Assembly: GCA_019915015.1 (NCBI GenBank)
Contig: JAHBBC010000012.1
Coordinates: 744,001 to 808,000, forward strand
DNA length: 64,000 nucleotides
Source: Auriscalpium vulgare
Lineage: Eukaryota; Basidiomycota; Agaricomycetes; Russulales; Auriscalpiaceae
Direction of reading: 5' to 3'
Each line of letters starts with the position of its first letter. Positions within the stretch are counted from its first letter, which is position 1. Below, one piece after another: positions 39,481 through 51,533 of this stretch. The translations under genes were made by a program, and so were the position numbers. The notes beneath the pieces are model-generated. The model worked only from the letters and a program-made list of their open reading frames with translations. It did no database searches and had not been told where the DNA came from.

Positions 39481-39762
39481 TGTGATTGAACGTCCGTGCT
39501 AGCACCGTACGAGATGAGGGGGAGAGACAGAGGAAAGAACTATCGTTAGCACACACCTAGCACCGTACGAGATGAGGGGGAGAGACAGAGGAAAGAACTA
39601 TCGAGGGCGGCGCTGGCGTGCGCGTATATGTGAGCCGCAAGGCGACCAAATCGAGAGAGAAGTATCTAAGTATAGTAAGATCATGTCCGAATCGAGAGAT
39701 GACGCGACGCGCCGGAGCGCGTCGTCCGGTGACCGTGTACGCGTCGTAGACCTGGGTCTACA
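39481..39762 (-). repeat. Element D 5' LTR (about 282 bp)
   Basis: Starts TGTAGACC at 39762, identical for 22 bp to the 3' LTR stub. The inner border is tentative (a TCACA end at 39481), because the other LTR is broken by E. It contains a 47-bp direct duplication. Confidence 0.65.
39499..39603. repeat. Tandem 47-bp duplication inside element D 5' LTR
   Basis: Two copies (39499-39545 and 39557-39603), each beginning CTAGCACCGTACGAG and ending GAACTATCG, with a 58-bp period. Confidence 0.9.
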
Positions 39763-42313
39763 CAGTGATAGTGAAGGCTCAGTTGAAGCCTGGTCACCAG
39801 TCTAATAGTGAAGGACGCAGCTGGCCCAACGTCGGAGCAGAGAGCATCTAGATTGGTTAGAGACGCTGTGTCGAGGGCATCTGCCACAAACGACGCACCG
39901 AGCACCAGTCACACTGCCAGACAGTGACCTACAGTTCCCAAGCCGCAACTTGACGATGGTGACGGCCACCAATATATACGTCGAACTGCGCCATGTTTTC
40001 TAATTGCCCTGCGTCCTTGAGCACTAAGTAGTGGCCTGGCCGTGACAACGCAGTGCCATTGAATGAACGTTGGGTGAACACGGCGCGGCGGGCCGACGCA
40101 TGACGCGCGCGCTTGGTCACATAATATATTGCATCAGTCACGACACATCAGCAAAATAGGGAGCAGACGTCAAGCCCTTACAAGGGTTTACAAGGCTCAC
40201 AAAGGTCGCAAGGGGAAACGGACTTCGCACAGGCATGTGCGAAGACCATGGACTCACAATCCGTTGGCAAGGCTGGCCAGCAAGCTCTAGTTTGGCAACG
40301 GGGCACTGACTGACGGGTTCCGGGCAAGTGCCGCAAAGGAATGTATGAAGACCATGAGTTCATAATACCGTGGAAAGGACGACCAGCCAGTTCAACGACG
40401 CACTGCCTGGTGGGACCATTTATACGCTGCAATTGCAGGAAAACCCGGCAGCGCTCTTCCGTTTTCTGGTGGAATATCCACAGTATACGACAATGAATGC
40501 AATTATATTTCTCTTATGTAGCTACTACAAATGTGTCCTCCCGCAGCCCCCGTGAATGCTCGCACCTGGACAGTCCAAGCCTGCGCTTGAGATTTAGCCT
40601 GGCGCGCCTGCGACATGGAGCCATGCGCAGCGGGCGGCGCGCTCCGTGCAGCGCTCGCGACGAAGATGTTGCCGGGAGCAAGCGACGTGGCGGGGATCCA
40701 CCGCGCGATGAAGGCGCGGCATGCGAAATTACGAGCGTAACAGGAAGCTGTAGTACTGACCAGGTCGCGCCGGGTAGGCGCCCTCTGAATCGACGAGGAG
40801 GCGCTGCTACGGTTGTCATTGATATCATCTCCGAGCGCACTATTTGTTTTCACGTACCTCATAGATGAGCGGCCTGAACCGCGCGCAGTTGTTCAGGTGG
40901 TAGATGTGCTGCGAGCGACGGATAATCAAGATACGGACGAAGTACGAGAACAACTTGCCTGAGACACCTAACTCCTCTGAGGAGAGAAGTTGGGACAGTG
41001 GTTACCAGACACTGTACATACCAGTATTGACGGGTACTTACCTGAGAGAATACGGTCTGTCGCGACGATGAGCAAACGATGAGCGTTGGACGTGCGGTGG
41101 AATAGGGTGGAATGGACTCAGAGGACACGTGGCTACAACGTGGCAGTGCTCACCAGCACTCCGCCGCGGCGCTGCTCGAACCCAACTTGAACTCGAACCT
41201 CTTGTCAGTGGATGCTATGACGCTTTGTACAGGACCTTATTCATTCACTGCAAAGACGATGGTGGAATCCAGAGAGGAAGACGAGAACTGGGGGACGCCG
41301 GTTTGCGTGCGGTGGTCGTCCTTATGTACGTCTTCGTCTCCATTCTTATTCTGTCACTAATTTATTTTCTTTCATTTAACTCGGGCTGCTCAAATCACCG
41401 GGCCTCTGAATGTACTCGCTGTAGCCCTTCAAAGTGTTTGTCCTAGGTGCTTTCGAGTTTCCGGCTCCATGATCCATGTCGGGGCGACGACAACCCCGCG
41501 CGCCCGAGCTCAAGCGCTCAAGCTCGAGCTTCGCATCCGCCTCGCCCTCATGCCCCAAATTCTATGACGGTCAATACTAATGCGTTCATGGATCATATGG
41601 GTTTATCCGCAGCGTCGGAGGGATACTCATCACAAGGTGAATGCGGCCCAGGAGTGTTTAGGTGGGTACGGCAATGCCACTGACATCGCCGCTGCGCTAG
41701 AGTGACGGGCTGTGTTGTACGCCAGGGTTCCAGGGCCTCGCGATCTGGGGCGAGTTGTAGACGTCGATAGGCTCGAGATGTAGTTGTCCAGGCTGGTACG
41801 GCCTTTAGGAATTGATACAAGGATGTGCCATGGCCCATTCCTTCGCAGTCACGCACACGGGTCGCCAACTAGTACTGACAAATCCGGCTGAGCATTTACA
41901 TGGCTACACAAAGAATCGTAACAATGGTTTGACCAGCGCAGAACACGCTAAGAACGTCGGCGGTCCTGTAAAGCCTTGTATTGTCCTTGGAAACCTATGC
42001 AAATCGGCGCCAGCACTGTCACGTGCGGTACGGGCCGCAAGGTAATAGCGGATGAACACTGTTTTGCTGATGCACTCGACGTTGTCTTCACCCTGCACAG
42101 ACACCGCGTGGAAGATGGCAAGCAGACTGGACCGCCTACGCGCTACATTGCACCCGTCCCCTCCGTTGTGTTGATATCTCATTGAATTCACCGCACAGAC
42201 CATCATGCGGCCGTACTTGAGCTCGGAGCAGGCACGTCTCGAGTGTATAAAGGCAGCGCGGTCTCTGCCTACAGTCTTCACCGGCCCTCTTCGAGAAGTC
42301 TTTTTTCACCGAA
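39763..42313. other. Host intergenic region next to the retrotransposon pile
   Basis: About 2.5 kb with no convincing gene apart from a weak candidate at 40735-41128. A two-copy imperfect repeat of about 105-bp period (around 40223-40290 and 40327-40392, sharing GAAGACCATG and CCAGC text) is visible. CT-rich DNA precedes the protease start. Confidence 0.5.
40735..41128 (-). CDS. Weak candidate small spliced gene, unknown
   Basis: A minus-strand open stretch ending RQTVFSQ at a GTAAGT donor can be spliced to an exon reading ELGVSGKLFSYFVRILI ... HIYHLNNCARFRPLIYE, and then at GTACGT to RLLVDSEGAYPARPGQYYSF with a stop. Phases agree for these two introns, but no ATG is seen for the first exon (it opens at GTG 41128) and I recognise no family. 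It may be a gene fragment. Confidence 0.25.
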
Positions 42314-43919
42314 ATGTACTTCTCCGCCGCCTTCATCTTCGCTGCGCTCCCCTTCCTGGCCACGGCCGTCCCCATGGCGGAGGCACCGTCGCGCAGCGGC
42401 GTCGCCATTCCCATCGCCAAACGCACCACCCTGCACCGCGCGGATGGGTCCGTCAACGCTGAGGTCCTCAAGAGGAAAATGCGCAGCTCTGTCGCGTGAG
42501 TCTTTCTCGGGTTCACTCCGTTCTGCGCTGGTGCTGATGACCATCTTGCTTTATTAGCAAGATCAACCGGGGCTTCGAGATTTACGAGCGCAATACTGGC
42601 AAGGTCCATCCCTCGGCACGCAACCTCAAGAAGCGTGCCACGTCGGGTCCCGATCCTCTCACCGACGTAGACGACCAGTTCTGGTACGGCACGATCTCGG
42701 TCGGCACTCCGGCTAAGCAGTACACGGGTCAGTCTTTCCCTACCTGTGATACTCGCGGAAGCGGCCTGGCTGACATACGGTGTTTGTACATCTAGTCGAC
42801 ATCGACACGGGTAGCAGTGATCTGTTCTTGCCCGGCTCGACCTGCGGGTCGACTTGCTCTGGACACACGCTTTACAGCCCCAGCGCGAGCTCCACCTCCA
42901 AGGACCTCAACAAGACGTTCACGCTGTACGGCGACTCATCCTCCGTGTCTGGCGAGCAGTATTCTGACACCGTGTCCATCGCCGGCTTGACCGTACGCCC
43001 GCACTTCTTTACTTGCTGAGAATCTATCTGACGCGTTTTTCTCTCCTGCTGCAGGCCACGGGTCAGACCTTTGGCTCCGCGAAGACATACTCTACGGGCT
43101 TCGAGAGCTCCGAGTTCCCTGCGGATGGGCTGCTCGGCATGGCGTTCGAGTTGCTCTCGGACTACAACGCAAACCCGCTCTTCCAGTCGCTCATCGCGGC
43201 GGGCAAGGTAGCCGACGCGTCTTTCGGCTTTTACTTCGCAGCGTCCGGCTCTGAGCTGTTCATCGGCGGCGTCAACGACGAGCTGTACTCCGGCAACTTC
43301 ACCACCGTCGACGTCACCACGGCAGTAAGTCTTTCTCCGCGCGATCGTGATGCCAATGCTGATGCGGCGAATGCGCAGGCGTACTGGCAGACGACCTTCG
43401 ACAGCTTCTCCGTCAATGGCCAGGCGGTCGTGAATCGCACCGCCGCCATCATCGACACCGGCACCACCCTGCTTATTGGCTCATCTGCCGGCATCAAGGC
43501 GCTCTACGCGCAAATCAGCGGTGCGAAAGCGGATAGCTCGCTCGGCAGCGGCCTCTACAGCAGTACGGAAAGTTCCCCCTCTAGCGGTGCTGCACTGTCG
43601 CTGACGCCGCGCACGCAGTCCCGTGCTCGTTCGACACGCCGCTCTCGGTGACGTTCGCCGGCACTGAGTTCACCATCGACCCCAGCACCTTCAACCTCGG
43701 TCCCGTCTCAGACGGCTCGTCCACTTGCGTCGGCGGTGCTGCTGCGGACGATGATATCAGCAGCGGTGAGCATCTTCGCGCACGCATTTCTCCTCCCGCA
43801 GTTACTGATGTGCCCTTGCTCTCGCAGCATTCTGGATCCTCGGTGACGTCCTCCTGCAAAACGTATACACCAAGTTCGACGTCGGCAACCAGCAGATCGG
43901 ATTTGCCACCCTTGCTTGA
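42314..43919 (+). CDS. Secreted aspartic protease, pepsin family A1 (413 aa, 7 exons)
   Basis: Exons 42314-42495, 42558-42727, 42796-42992, 43055-43324, 43379-43562, 43619-43765 and 43828-43919; all introns GT-AG and phases agree. Residues 1-18 are a signal peptide (MYFSAAFIFAALPFLATA). A propeptide ends near a dibasic LKKR site, where maturation is expected. The two catalytic aspartates lie in DTGSSD (exon 3) and DTGTTL (exon 5). Other family marks are the flap region YGDSS and the C-terminal FWILGDVLLQNVYTKFD followed by IGFATLA. Length and layout fit polyporopepsin-like enzymes of wood-decay and litter basidiomycetes, which digest extracellular protein at acid pH. CT-rich sequence with a TATAAA at 42246 precedes the start. 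The gene looks intact. Confidence 0.93.
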
Positions 43920-44823
43920 GCGACGATGTGGAATGGTCACGATCTAACGCACTTTACTAATTGGCTTTGAATGGTCTTACTGTAAATGAAGATGTCGATC
44001 ATGAGATTCGCTGCAACATGTAGGCCAGGACACGGACACGGCCTCATTACATTATCGCAAATATAGTAGGACAATATCGCCCCACACGCATCCTGTATAT
44101 CCGATACAAATCAATACTTGGGACAAAGCCAAAGCTAGACCTCAATTTTCACTGAAGGCGCAGAAGCGCTAGCTCGACGACTCCGCAGGGTATGGATGCG
44201 CTCCTACGCGACTTTATATACAATCCCGGGATAGGAAACCCTGGTGGTGGGGGACCTGGGCGCATTTGTCGGATCGGTCAACTAGCACGTGCGGTATACG
44301 TAGCTGCGTTCCTTGAGTCAGATAGTCAGCGTCAACCAAAAAGTGCACATCTGCAGCTCATGAGGAACTTGGTTGCAGATAATGAGCCGTGCGCGCCACG
44401 AACTTGTGGCCATACCTTTCTTCGTCGTTTAGCTTCGTAAAGACTTGGTTACCAGTCTAGCCATACCTAGCTACATCGCCAATTAATGCCACGGGAGCGC
44501 ATAGGTTGAGATTGAGGAAGGGTAGAAGCAAGTTGGAAGCGCCACTTGGGTCTGGCACTGTCTTCTTGAACGCAACCATCATGATCATCCGCCTTCCTTC
44601 ACGTCTTGCTCGACATCTAAATAATCTACGCTCACCATCCGGTCTGGGCGATCCTCAAGAGCATGGTTGCCAAATAGTTGCAGTCTTGAAGCCTGCATGA
44701 AAGAAGCTGACTTATCCAATGCGAGCACGCAACGCCGCCGATGTATAGCGAAATCCCGAACTCTCACGTCTATCTATCTAATTCGCCCCTTGAACACACA
44801 CGAATCTCTCTAGAGTCTATTCT
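43920..44823. other. Intergenic region between protease and monooxygenase genes
   Basis: About 0.9 kb, no credible ORF; contains the protease 3' end and the monooxygenase promoter. Confidence 0.5.
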
Positions 44824-46591
44824 ATGGCGACGAGCAAGCTTGCGAACATGGGCAAGCTCGCATACTTGACAGTACTACTCCTCGGCGCCGTCCATCTTGG
44901 CCAGGCAGCATCGCATTCGCCTTATGTCCAAGAGCCACTCACGACCCCTCACAAGCGTATTGCGATCATCGGGGCAGGAACTGGAGGCATTGGGACGCTG
45001 AGGACGCTCGTCCGTGTCTTGCCGGAGGAGCTCTCGAGCGGGTGGGAGGTCGTTGTGTTCGAGCAGAGAAGAGACATCGGCGGTGTGTGGTACGTCCATA
45101 ACGTACATCCTACTCCGGCGGAAAGGCTGATGTTCACAGGCTGCCAGACCTCGATTCTCCCCGTCCACCCGAACTTCCCGAGACGCCGCTTTACGGACAC
45201 CTCAGAACGAATGGACCTCATCCTACCAGTGCGTCACGTCTGTCTCCAATCCCAGCTAGTGCTCATGCTCAGTCATCTAGTGACGATGCCTCATTTTCCA
45301 TTCAAGCCATACACGAATCTCTATCCGCACCATTCCCTCGTGTGGCAGTACCACCAAGATATCGTCCGCCATTGGAATCTGTCTTCTTACTTCAGGCTGA
45401 ATCACGAAGTTACCGAGACGCGGTGGGTCGGGACACCTGAAGCTGGACGGTGGCACGTGAAAGGACAAAATCACGGACAGAACGAGTCCTTCGCATCCGA
45501 TTTCGACCATCTCATCGTCGCCACTGGACATAACCACTACCCTCATGAACCCGTCATCTCGGGATTGGACCAGTGGAAGGCGGCGGCACCGAACCGCACT
45601 GTGGTGCACGCTATCTTCTTCCGCGATCCTGCCGACTACGACAACAAGAACGTGATCATCCTTGGGGGCAGTGGCAGCGGACGGGACATTGCAAATCAGA
45701 TCGTTCGCCATGCGAATTCCGTATGTTACACCATAATTTATCATCATTCTGCGCTCATCGTACGTGTAGACCTACGTATCCCTCAAATTTGAGCCCGAAG
45801 ACCACCCCCAGTTGCCATTTCCTAGGCTTCCAGGCCTGACGATCAAGAAGCAAATTGACTACTTTACACCGCATGACATCGTATTTGTCGACAACTCCAC
45901 CATCTCGGAGGTCGACACTGTCATCCTCGCCACCGGGTATGAGTACCGCTTCCCGTTTCTCACCGCAGGTGGACACCTCGACATCGTCTCGGACGAGAAC
46001 GAAGGCGAGGAGCACCTCACGACGAATCTGCGGCGGCTCCGGCCGCTCTACGAACACATTCTCTCGCTCGACGCGGCGTACCCGCTCGGCGCGCTCTACG
46101 TCGTCGGCCTGCCGATCTACATCAACAGCGGGTTCAACGACGCCGCGCTCGGGCTCTTCGTCGCGTACACCATTGCCTTTCCGCACCTGCTGGCCTCACG
46201 CCCCGAGCTGCTCGAGCATCTGCGCGCGGACGAAGCGAGCCAGCGTGCCGCCGGCCTCGACCCGCCGTATGTCGGCCACCGGCTCGTTCGGCCCGGCGGC
46301 GCGACTGTGTATCAAGACGGGCTGGTCGAGTATCTCCAGATGCGCGGGCTCGCGGGGCATCCGGGTGTGCCGCCGTTGGGGGAGAAATTCACGCCACCGT
46401 GGCGCACGTATGGGATGGCGCATGGAGGCGCCTTGCGGAGGGCGTGGACGCGGGTTGAGGAGGCGGGCCAAGGAGAGGTGAGGCGATGGTTGGAGGGCGT
46501 CGAGACGGAGGAGGACTGGGCGGATCTGATTGCGAGGCTTGTGGAGTGGGAGCAGGGCATTGAGGAAGAGCTCAGGTGTCTTGGCTGCTGA
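44824..46591 (+). CDS. Flavin-containing monooxygenase (538 aa, 4 exons)
   Basis: Exons 44824-45089, 45140-45228, 45281-45720 and 45770-46591. Introns 1 and 2 (50 and 52 nt) together are a multiple of three, so the frame looks open through them, but only the spliced form gives family text (TPLYGHLRTNGPHP then MTMPHFPF). A hydrophobic N-terminus (KLAYLTVLLLGAVHLGQA) may be a signal or membrane anchor. FAD-binding GAGTGG at residues 50-55, ERRDIGGVW-type segment EQRRDIGGVW, NADPH-binding ILGGSGSGRDIA, and the ILATGYEYRF motif near the C-terminal third. Oxygenates nucleophilic N or S atoms (or acts Baeyer-Villiger-like) with NADPH and O2; substrate unknown. The gene lies 200 bp upstream of an aldo/keto reductase on the same strand. 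Confidence 0.9.
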
Positions 46592-46790
46592 CGAGGGCTA
46601 CATTGTTTGACGGGTGTAGTAAACAACCGACGCCCAGCTTGATCAGCAACTCGCTCGCCGATGCCCGAGTCCACTCTTCGGATTCCTCCGATGCCGGTGT
46701 GCGTATGCACCCTGCCATGATACGCAATCTCTTGTCAGAGCCCATCAACGCTCGTCGACCTGCAAGTTGAAGGAACTGCAATCTGAGACC

Positions 46791-48556
46791 ATGTCCAACG
46801 AGGCTCCCAGCCGCAAAGTTCCCTATGGTACGTCACGGTCTGCCGGCCGGGGTTATGAGCTGCGTTCAAGTTATCTCTTTTTTCTGTGTTGCAGTCCGTC
46901 TCGGGAAGTCGGGGCTGAAAGTATCACGCATCATCCTGGGATGCATGTCGTATGGATCCCCTGCTTGGATGCCATGGCTCCTGGGGGAGGAAGAAGGCAT
47001 CAAACATATCAAGGCAGCGTGAGTCGTCTGATGCCGTTAGGAACCGCCCGATGCTCATCCCCCTCAGATACGATGTCGGGATTCAGACGTTCGACACGGC
47101 AAATGTGGGTGCTTTCGCTCGTGTATCACAGCCTCAGGGCAATTTCATAGAGCGTCGCAGGTCTACTCCAACGGCTTATCTGAAGAGATCCTTGGCAAGG
47201 CCATCAAGCTGCATAATCTTCCCCGGGATGAGATCGTAGTGATGACGAAGGTGCGCTCTGCACTCGGGCGGTTCCGCTTCGCTGCTTACAGCCGCCTCTG
47301 TAGGTCCACGGCCTCGTCGCCGGACCGGACGACCATGTTTACAAGTACGTCAGTAGGGATCCTGACCTCGATGGCTACGTGAATCGCTACGGATTGAGCC
47401 GCAAGCATATCTTCGACTCCGTCCAGAACAGCTTGAAGCGCCTCCAACTCGACTACGTGGATGTCCTACAATGTAAATTGTTCCCTTGATATTTGCGGTG
47501 CGCTCCCTAACCTCTCCTTTCATTAGGCCATAGGTTCGATGCAAACACTCCCATCGAAGAGACTGTAATATTGGGCTACCTTCCATTTGAGCGTGGAAGC
47601 GCTAACACGGTAGCTAGATGCAAGCCCTACACGACGTCGTCCAGGCCGGATTGGTGAGGTATATCGGCATGAGCTCTTGCTATGCTTGGCAATGTAAGAT
47701 CCCCTTCGTTCACGCATGCAGATTCGCTCACAGTTCTCACACAGTCCACCTCATGCAGAGTAAGCCCTTCGTCATGATTTCTAAATCCTCTCACATTCAC
47801 TATTTGACATACACAGACTACGCCATAACGCACAACCTCACGCCCTTTATCTCCATGCAAAACCACTACAACGTCATCTATCGCGAGGAGGAGCGCGAGA
47901 TGATGCCTACGCTGCGGGTGCGCTACCATCGTTGCTGGATTTCTGCTAGGGCAGTGCTCACCTTGGACTAGCATTTCGGGGTAGGAGCCATCCCGTGGTC
48001 ACCGCTGGCCCGCGGGCTCGTCACCCGCCCTCTTTCCGACGCGAACACAACCGCTCGGGGTGAAGCGGACCCGTGCGCATATCACCCTCATCTGAAAGCG
48101 TCTGGTCTCACCCCGTCGTAGGTGGCACGCAAGGTACTTGAACGGCGGCGGCGGCCAGGATGTCATCGCTCGGTATGGCGCTTCGCTTCTCGCCCTCGGT
48201 CGCCTCACGATGCTCACGCTCGCTGCAGCGTGCAGAAGCTTGCTGCTGACAAGGGCGCCACGATGGCGCAGATCTCACTCGCGTGGGTTCTGAGCAAAGA
48301 CCGTAGGCCTGCGATCCTCCTGAGTCTATATGAATATCGTCCATTGACAGTGTCGTTGTTCAGCGGTCGCCGCGCCGGTGGTCGGATCCACGTCGCTGAA
48401 GAACCTGTACGACCTGCTGGGTACGCTCTATCAGGACTGCTCTTCGATGGGATGGTAGCTGATGATCCGGCAGGTGCGCTCGACATCCAGTTGACTGCAG
48501 AGGATATCAAATTTTTGGAAGAGCCGTACCGGCCCATGCCCGTCCTTGGCCACTAG
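46791..48556 (+). CDS. Aldo/keto reductase (350 aa, 14 exons)
   Basis: Exons: 46791-46827, 46895-47018, 47068-47104, 47161-47250, 47304-47472, 47527-47564, 47618-47693, 47745-47759, 47817-47917, 47972-48072, 48122-48172, 48229-48302, 48364-48420, 48474-48556. Every intron is GT-AG and short, phases agree, and one exon is only 15 nt. Protein: RLGKSGLKVSRIILGCMSYG, tetrad Asp63 (TFDTANVYS), Tyr68, Lys96 (VVMTK) and His154, then the barrel text GLVRYIGMSS, ISMQNHYNVIYREEE, GVGAIPWSPLARG, and the cofactor end VVGSTSLKNLYDLL. NADPH-dependent reduction of aldehydes or ketones, cytosolic, of the voltage-gated K-channel beta/YajO-like type. No truncation seen. Confidence 0.93.
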
Positions 48557-50356
48557 TAGTAGCCGACGGTTGGGTAAATAGTCCGAGGTCCTTGGATGCC
48601 CAAGGCGTGAAATTCAAGCTGTTATCCTTGATGGCTTCACTTCCAGTGATCTCACAGCGCTGGCTACCGCTGACGAACCCTGAGCCACCCCACCTATCCG
48701 TGCCACACACACTTGCGCCTGCTGTCCTCATGACGAAGTGTCCTCATACGATCTCGCGCCCCACGGACTCGGAAGACGTCGGCTCCAGTAGTTGCTCCAC
48801 TAAACTGCAGTGATGGCTCAGCCGCCTTCCAGAACCCAGAAGCCGCCCGTTCCAAGTAGCAGAGTCTCCACCCGTGCTTCGAGTATGTCGTGCTTGGATC
48901 GGCGGGGCGCTGCAGGCCTTCACGCACGTCACGTCGCGGGGATGGTGCTCCACGCATCCTCAGTCACGGTTTCGACGATGTCATAACGGCGATTTTTACC
49001 TGGTGGGTCTACTCCCCTTAGTCTCCTCAGTGCGATGACGAGCCGCATTATTTAAATTTTGCGGCCACCGTGTTCTGCGATGCCAAGCATAATCGAAGTT
49101 GGTCGACGTCACAGCAGCCGCCTGCACTGCGGGATTCAATTATGCGCCGTTCCCGCGGTCAGACTCAAAATGACGCACCAAGGGCGAACGCGACGCCACC
49201 TCCGCGTGTACGAACGTACGCGTGCATACACTTTGCCACATCCCGCGTCCCCATCGGCCTCATCGATATCGCCCATACGTTGCAGCATGACGGTGCGCCG
49301 CGTTCTCGCATTCTCCAGGTGCTCCACCAGACTGAACTCGTGACAGACAGCTCGGGCCTCGCGGATGCCTCACTCAACTCAAGCGGCGCCGACCTTGCAG
49401 AAGCATGTCCCCGTGTCGGCCCCAGGCTCGTAAAGCCAGCTTCCTGGACGCGCGCTGGCTTGCGATGACGGTGCTGAGAGCTTGCGTCACGGCCTTCTGC
49501 CTCTTAGCTACGGACGCGATCCAGCCATACGCCACCCGCTCCACTTGGCGGCTCCTCCGCATAGAGAGTGTATGCTGCTACTTACTTGCCCGCGTGGTGC
49601 GGCGATTTTTCAGCATGTCTCACACTGACTCCAAGGACATGCGCGGTATGTACCATTGGTGCGCTCTCGTATGCATGTGCACTACTTGGGATGCTTTGCG
49701 CCGAAGACGACAACAGGTGCAGGTGCGGTTGTCCCTTCTGCAATTATCATCTTTGTTGACGTCACTGACCACTGCAGTTGATCATTTAATTATGCGCCAA
49801 CGCCACGGCTCCAATGCAGTGCCCGGCGAATGTGCAGCCATCTCCGCGTGTACGTACGTACGCCCGCTTTGCCATTAGTACTTTCTCATCGCTTCTGTTA
49901 TTTATTACTATACAGGTTTTGGAGCCAGTGCGTATGATACAAGTACAAGTACAAGTACAGGACGTGGAGTTCGGCTACGTATGCGTATGGGTGTATATGC
50001 AGTGGGGGAGATTGTGGGGGGTCGACGTCATGCAAGTACGAGAGCCGAACGATGCCTGCACGTCCAGAAAGCTATGTATGCGACAAGAAAACGACGAAAA
50101 AAATGAGATATGCGGGTGACAGGGCCGGCTGGATGGCGGAATGCGTCTACGGGCTGCTGCGAATATGTATCTGTAACTGTAACTGTAACTGTATTTGTAT
50201 CTGTGTGACAACCAGATCAGCCGACGCCCGCTACTATGTGCAATCGGCACCAACGCACCTCAGGTCCACGATTAATTCAGCGGCTCAGAGCCTCAAGTGC
50301 GCAAGGCTGCTGATAACTGTTCGCACGCCGGCCTGTGCGGTCAGTTCTCATCGACA
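48557..50356. other. Intergenic region, no recognised gene
   Basis: About 1.8 kb. Open stretches on both strands lack family text or coherent splicing. A short ACAAGT-unit microsatellite lies at about 49940-49962 and a TGTAAC-unit array at about 50165-50205. Confidence 0.45.
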
Positions 50357-50563
50357 TCAACCCGCAAGAGGCGGCGGCGACGGACCGTTGCGGATGCGCG
50401 ACGGCGAGCGGTCGCGCGCAGGCGGCGGGGTGCCGTCTTGCGTGGCGGGGGCGGGGTCTTTCTGCTCGAGGGTCTGGCGCGCGGCGGTCCACTGGCGCAG
50501 GGTGTACGCGGCGAGCTCCTGTGCGTAGCGCTGCTTCTGCACGTCGACGGAGGGCGCGGCCAT
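50357..50563 (-). CDS. Small hypothetical protein (68 aa)
   Basis: ATG at 50563, MAAPSVDVQKQRYAQELAAY then TLRQWTAARQTLEQKDP, then a Pro/Arg-rich tail and stop. The first half is a clean amphipathic helix pattern and looks like real protein; the tail may instead be intron if the gene is spliced. Family not recognised. Confidence 0.45.
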   Translation of the reverse strand: MAAPSVDVQKQRYAQELAAYTLRQWTAARQTLEQKDPAPATQDGTPPPARDRSPSRIRNGPSPPPLAG

Positions 50564-50995
50564 GTTGTTCAGTGCCGGATGCGTGTGGTGGGTGGACGTG
50601 GACGTGTGGTGGTGGGGGACGGTTGGTGGACGTGGGTGGCGAGACGGGCGTAGTGATAGTTATAGGGAGCGTAGGAGGGCGAAGGACCCCGCGGCGAGAG
50701 CAGAAAAGCTGGCCCCACGGGGGAGCAGAGCCATCATGACGTCGCGCCACCTGCAGTTTCACGACACCTGCCAAATTCGGCGGGCCTGGACGCTGGAGCG
50801 GCCGCGAGGCTCCCAGCTCCCCGCGATTCGTCAGCGTATATCGCCACGATGAGGTCGGACGGCGGCTGGATAGGCTGCCCCATCGCCTTGTCTGCCTGCC
50901 CGGTGGAGCGCAGGGGTTCACTTTTTGATTGACTTGCTGCTGCGGTCCTCGTCACGGTCGACGTCAATTGATAGAATGGGATTGGGATGGGAAGA

Positions 50996-51027
50996 ATGGG
51001 TTGGGTTGGGTTGGGTTGGGTTGGGAA
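50996..51027. repeat. Interstitial TTGGG tandem repeat
   Basis: About five TTGGG units in a row, flanked by ATGGG and AAGGG variants. Telomere-like in look, but the unit differs from the usual fungal TTAGGG. Confidence 0.8.
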
Positions 51028-51533
51028 GGGTCAGTCACTTACGGCAGCCATCATCATCACGGGCGTTGAAATGATGAAACGAAATGAATGGCACGAACTA
51101 TAAATCGGGCGCTGTGGAGTCGAGAATCCACTCGCAGGAGCCTCCGCGCCTTCCGAGCTGGAAGGCTCCTGCTCCTGTACACGTGTGTGCAGTCCTTCTA
51201 GTCTAGTGCTAGACGACGCGCTGCATCCGGTCGTATGAGCTGGCTAGGATCCGAAACTACACATGCCGGCGAGTTTTGCGTTGGATGGTGTACAACTTGG
51301 TGACGAACGATAGGACCTAAAAGGATCTCATCTCTTCGTTCCCACGCTCTGCGATCTAGTGGTCGTCGTCGCCACCGACAACGAGCTTGCCCAGCGCGTT
51401 TGCGCACAGCTATTGACACCCGAGATCTTCGCCATTCGCTTTCAATGATTATATCGACCAAGCTTTACGCCTTGAAGTTCTCGTCATCCGCGCTCTTGCA
51501 CCACTGACTGAACTTCAGCCTTGTACAGTCACC

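Larger units (their letters stand above)
4948..39762 (-). mobile_element. Element D: chromovirus-type Ty3/gypsy retrotransposon, the outermost and oldest insertion
   Basis: Minus-strand element split by B (5174-34365) and with its 3' LTR split by E. Parts in its own order: 5' LTR (39762 to about 39481), primer-binding site, single gag-pol frame (39458 to 34370), last coding segment with the chromodomain (5173 to 4980), polypurine tract (4980-4970), and the first 22 bp of the 3' LTR (4969-4948). With B and one target-site copy removed, codon phase is preserved (34370 is a first base; 5173 and 5172 complete that codon). Confidence 0.9.

Noticed and set aside
40142..40560. CRISPR-like array
   Set aside because: Only two imperfect copies with no regular spacers, in a eukaryotic genome.
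42314..43940. Antisense open frames within the aspartic protease gene
   Set aside because: They are shadows of the spliced coding exons, with no start context or family text.
49400..49880. Plus-strand ORF of 157 codons
   Set aside because: No recognisable motif, odd composition and no splice-consistent extension; probably chance in a GC-rich region.
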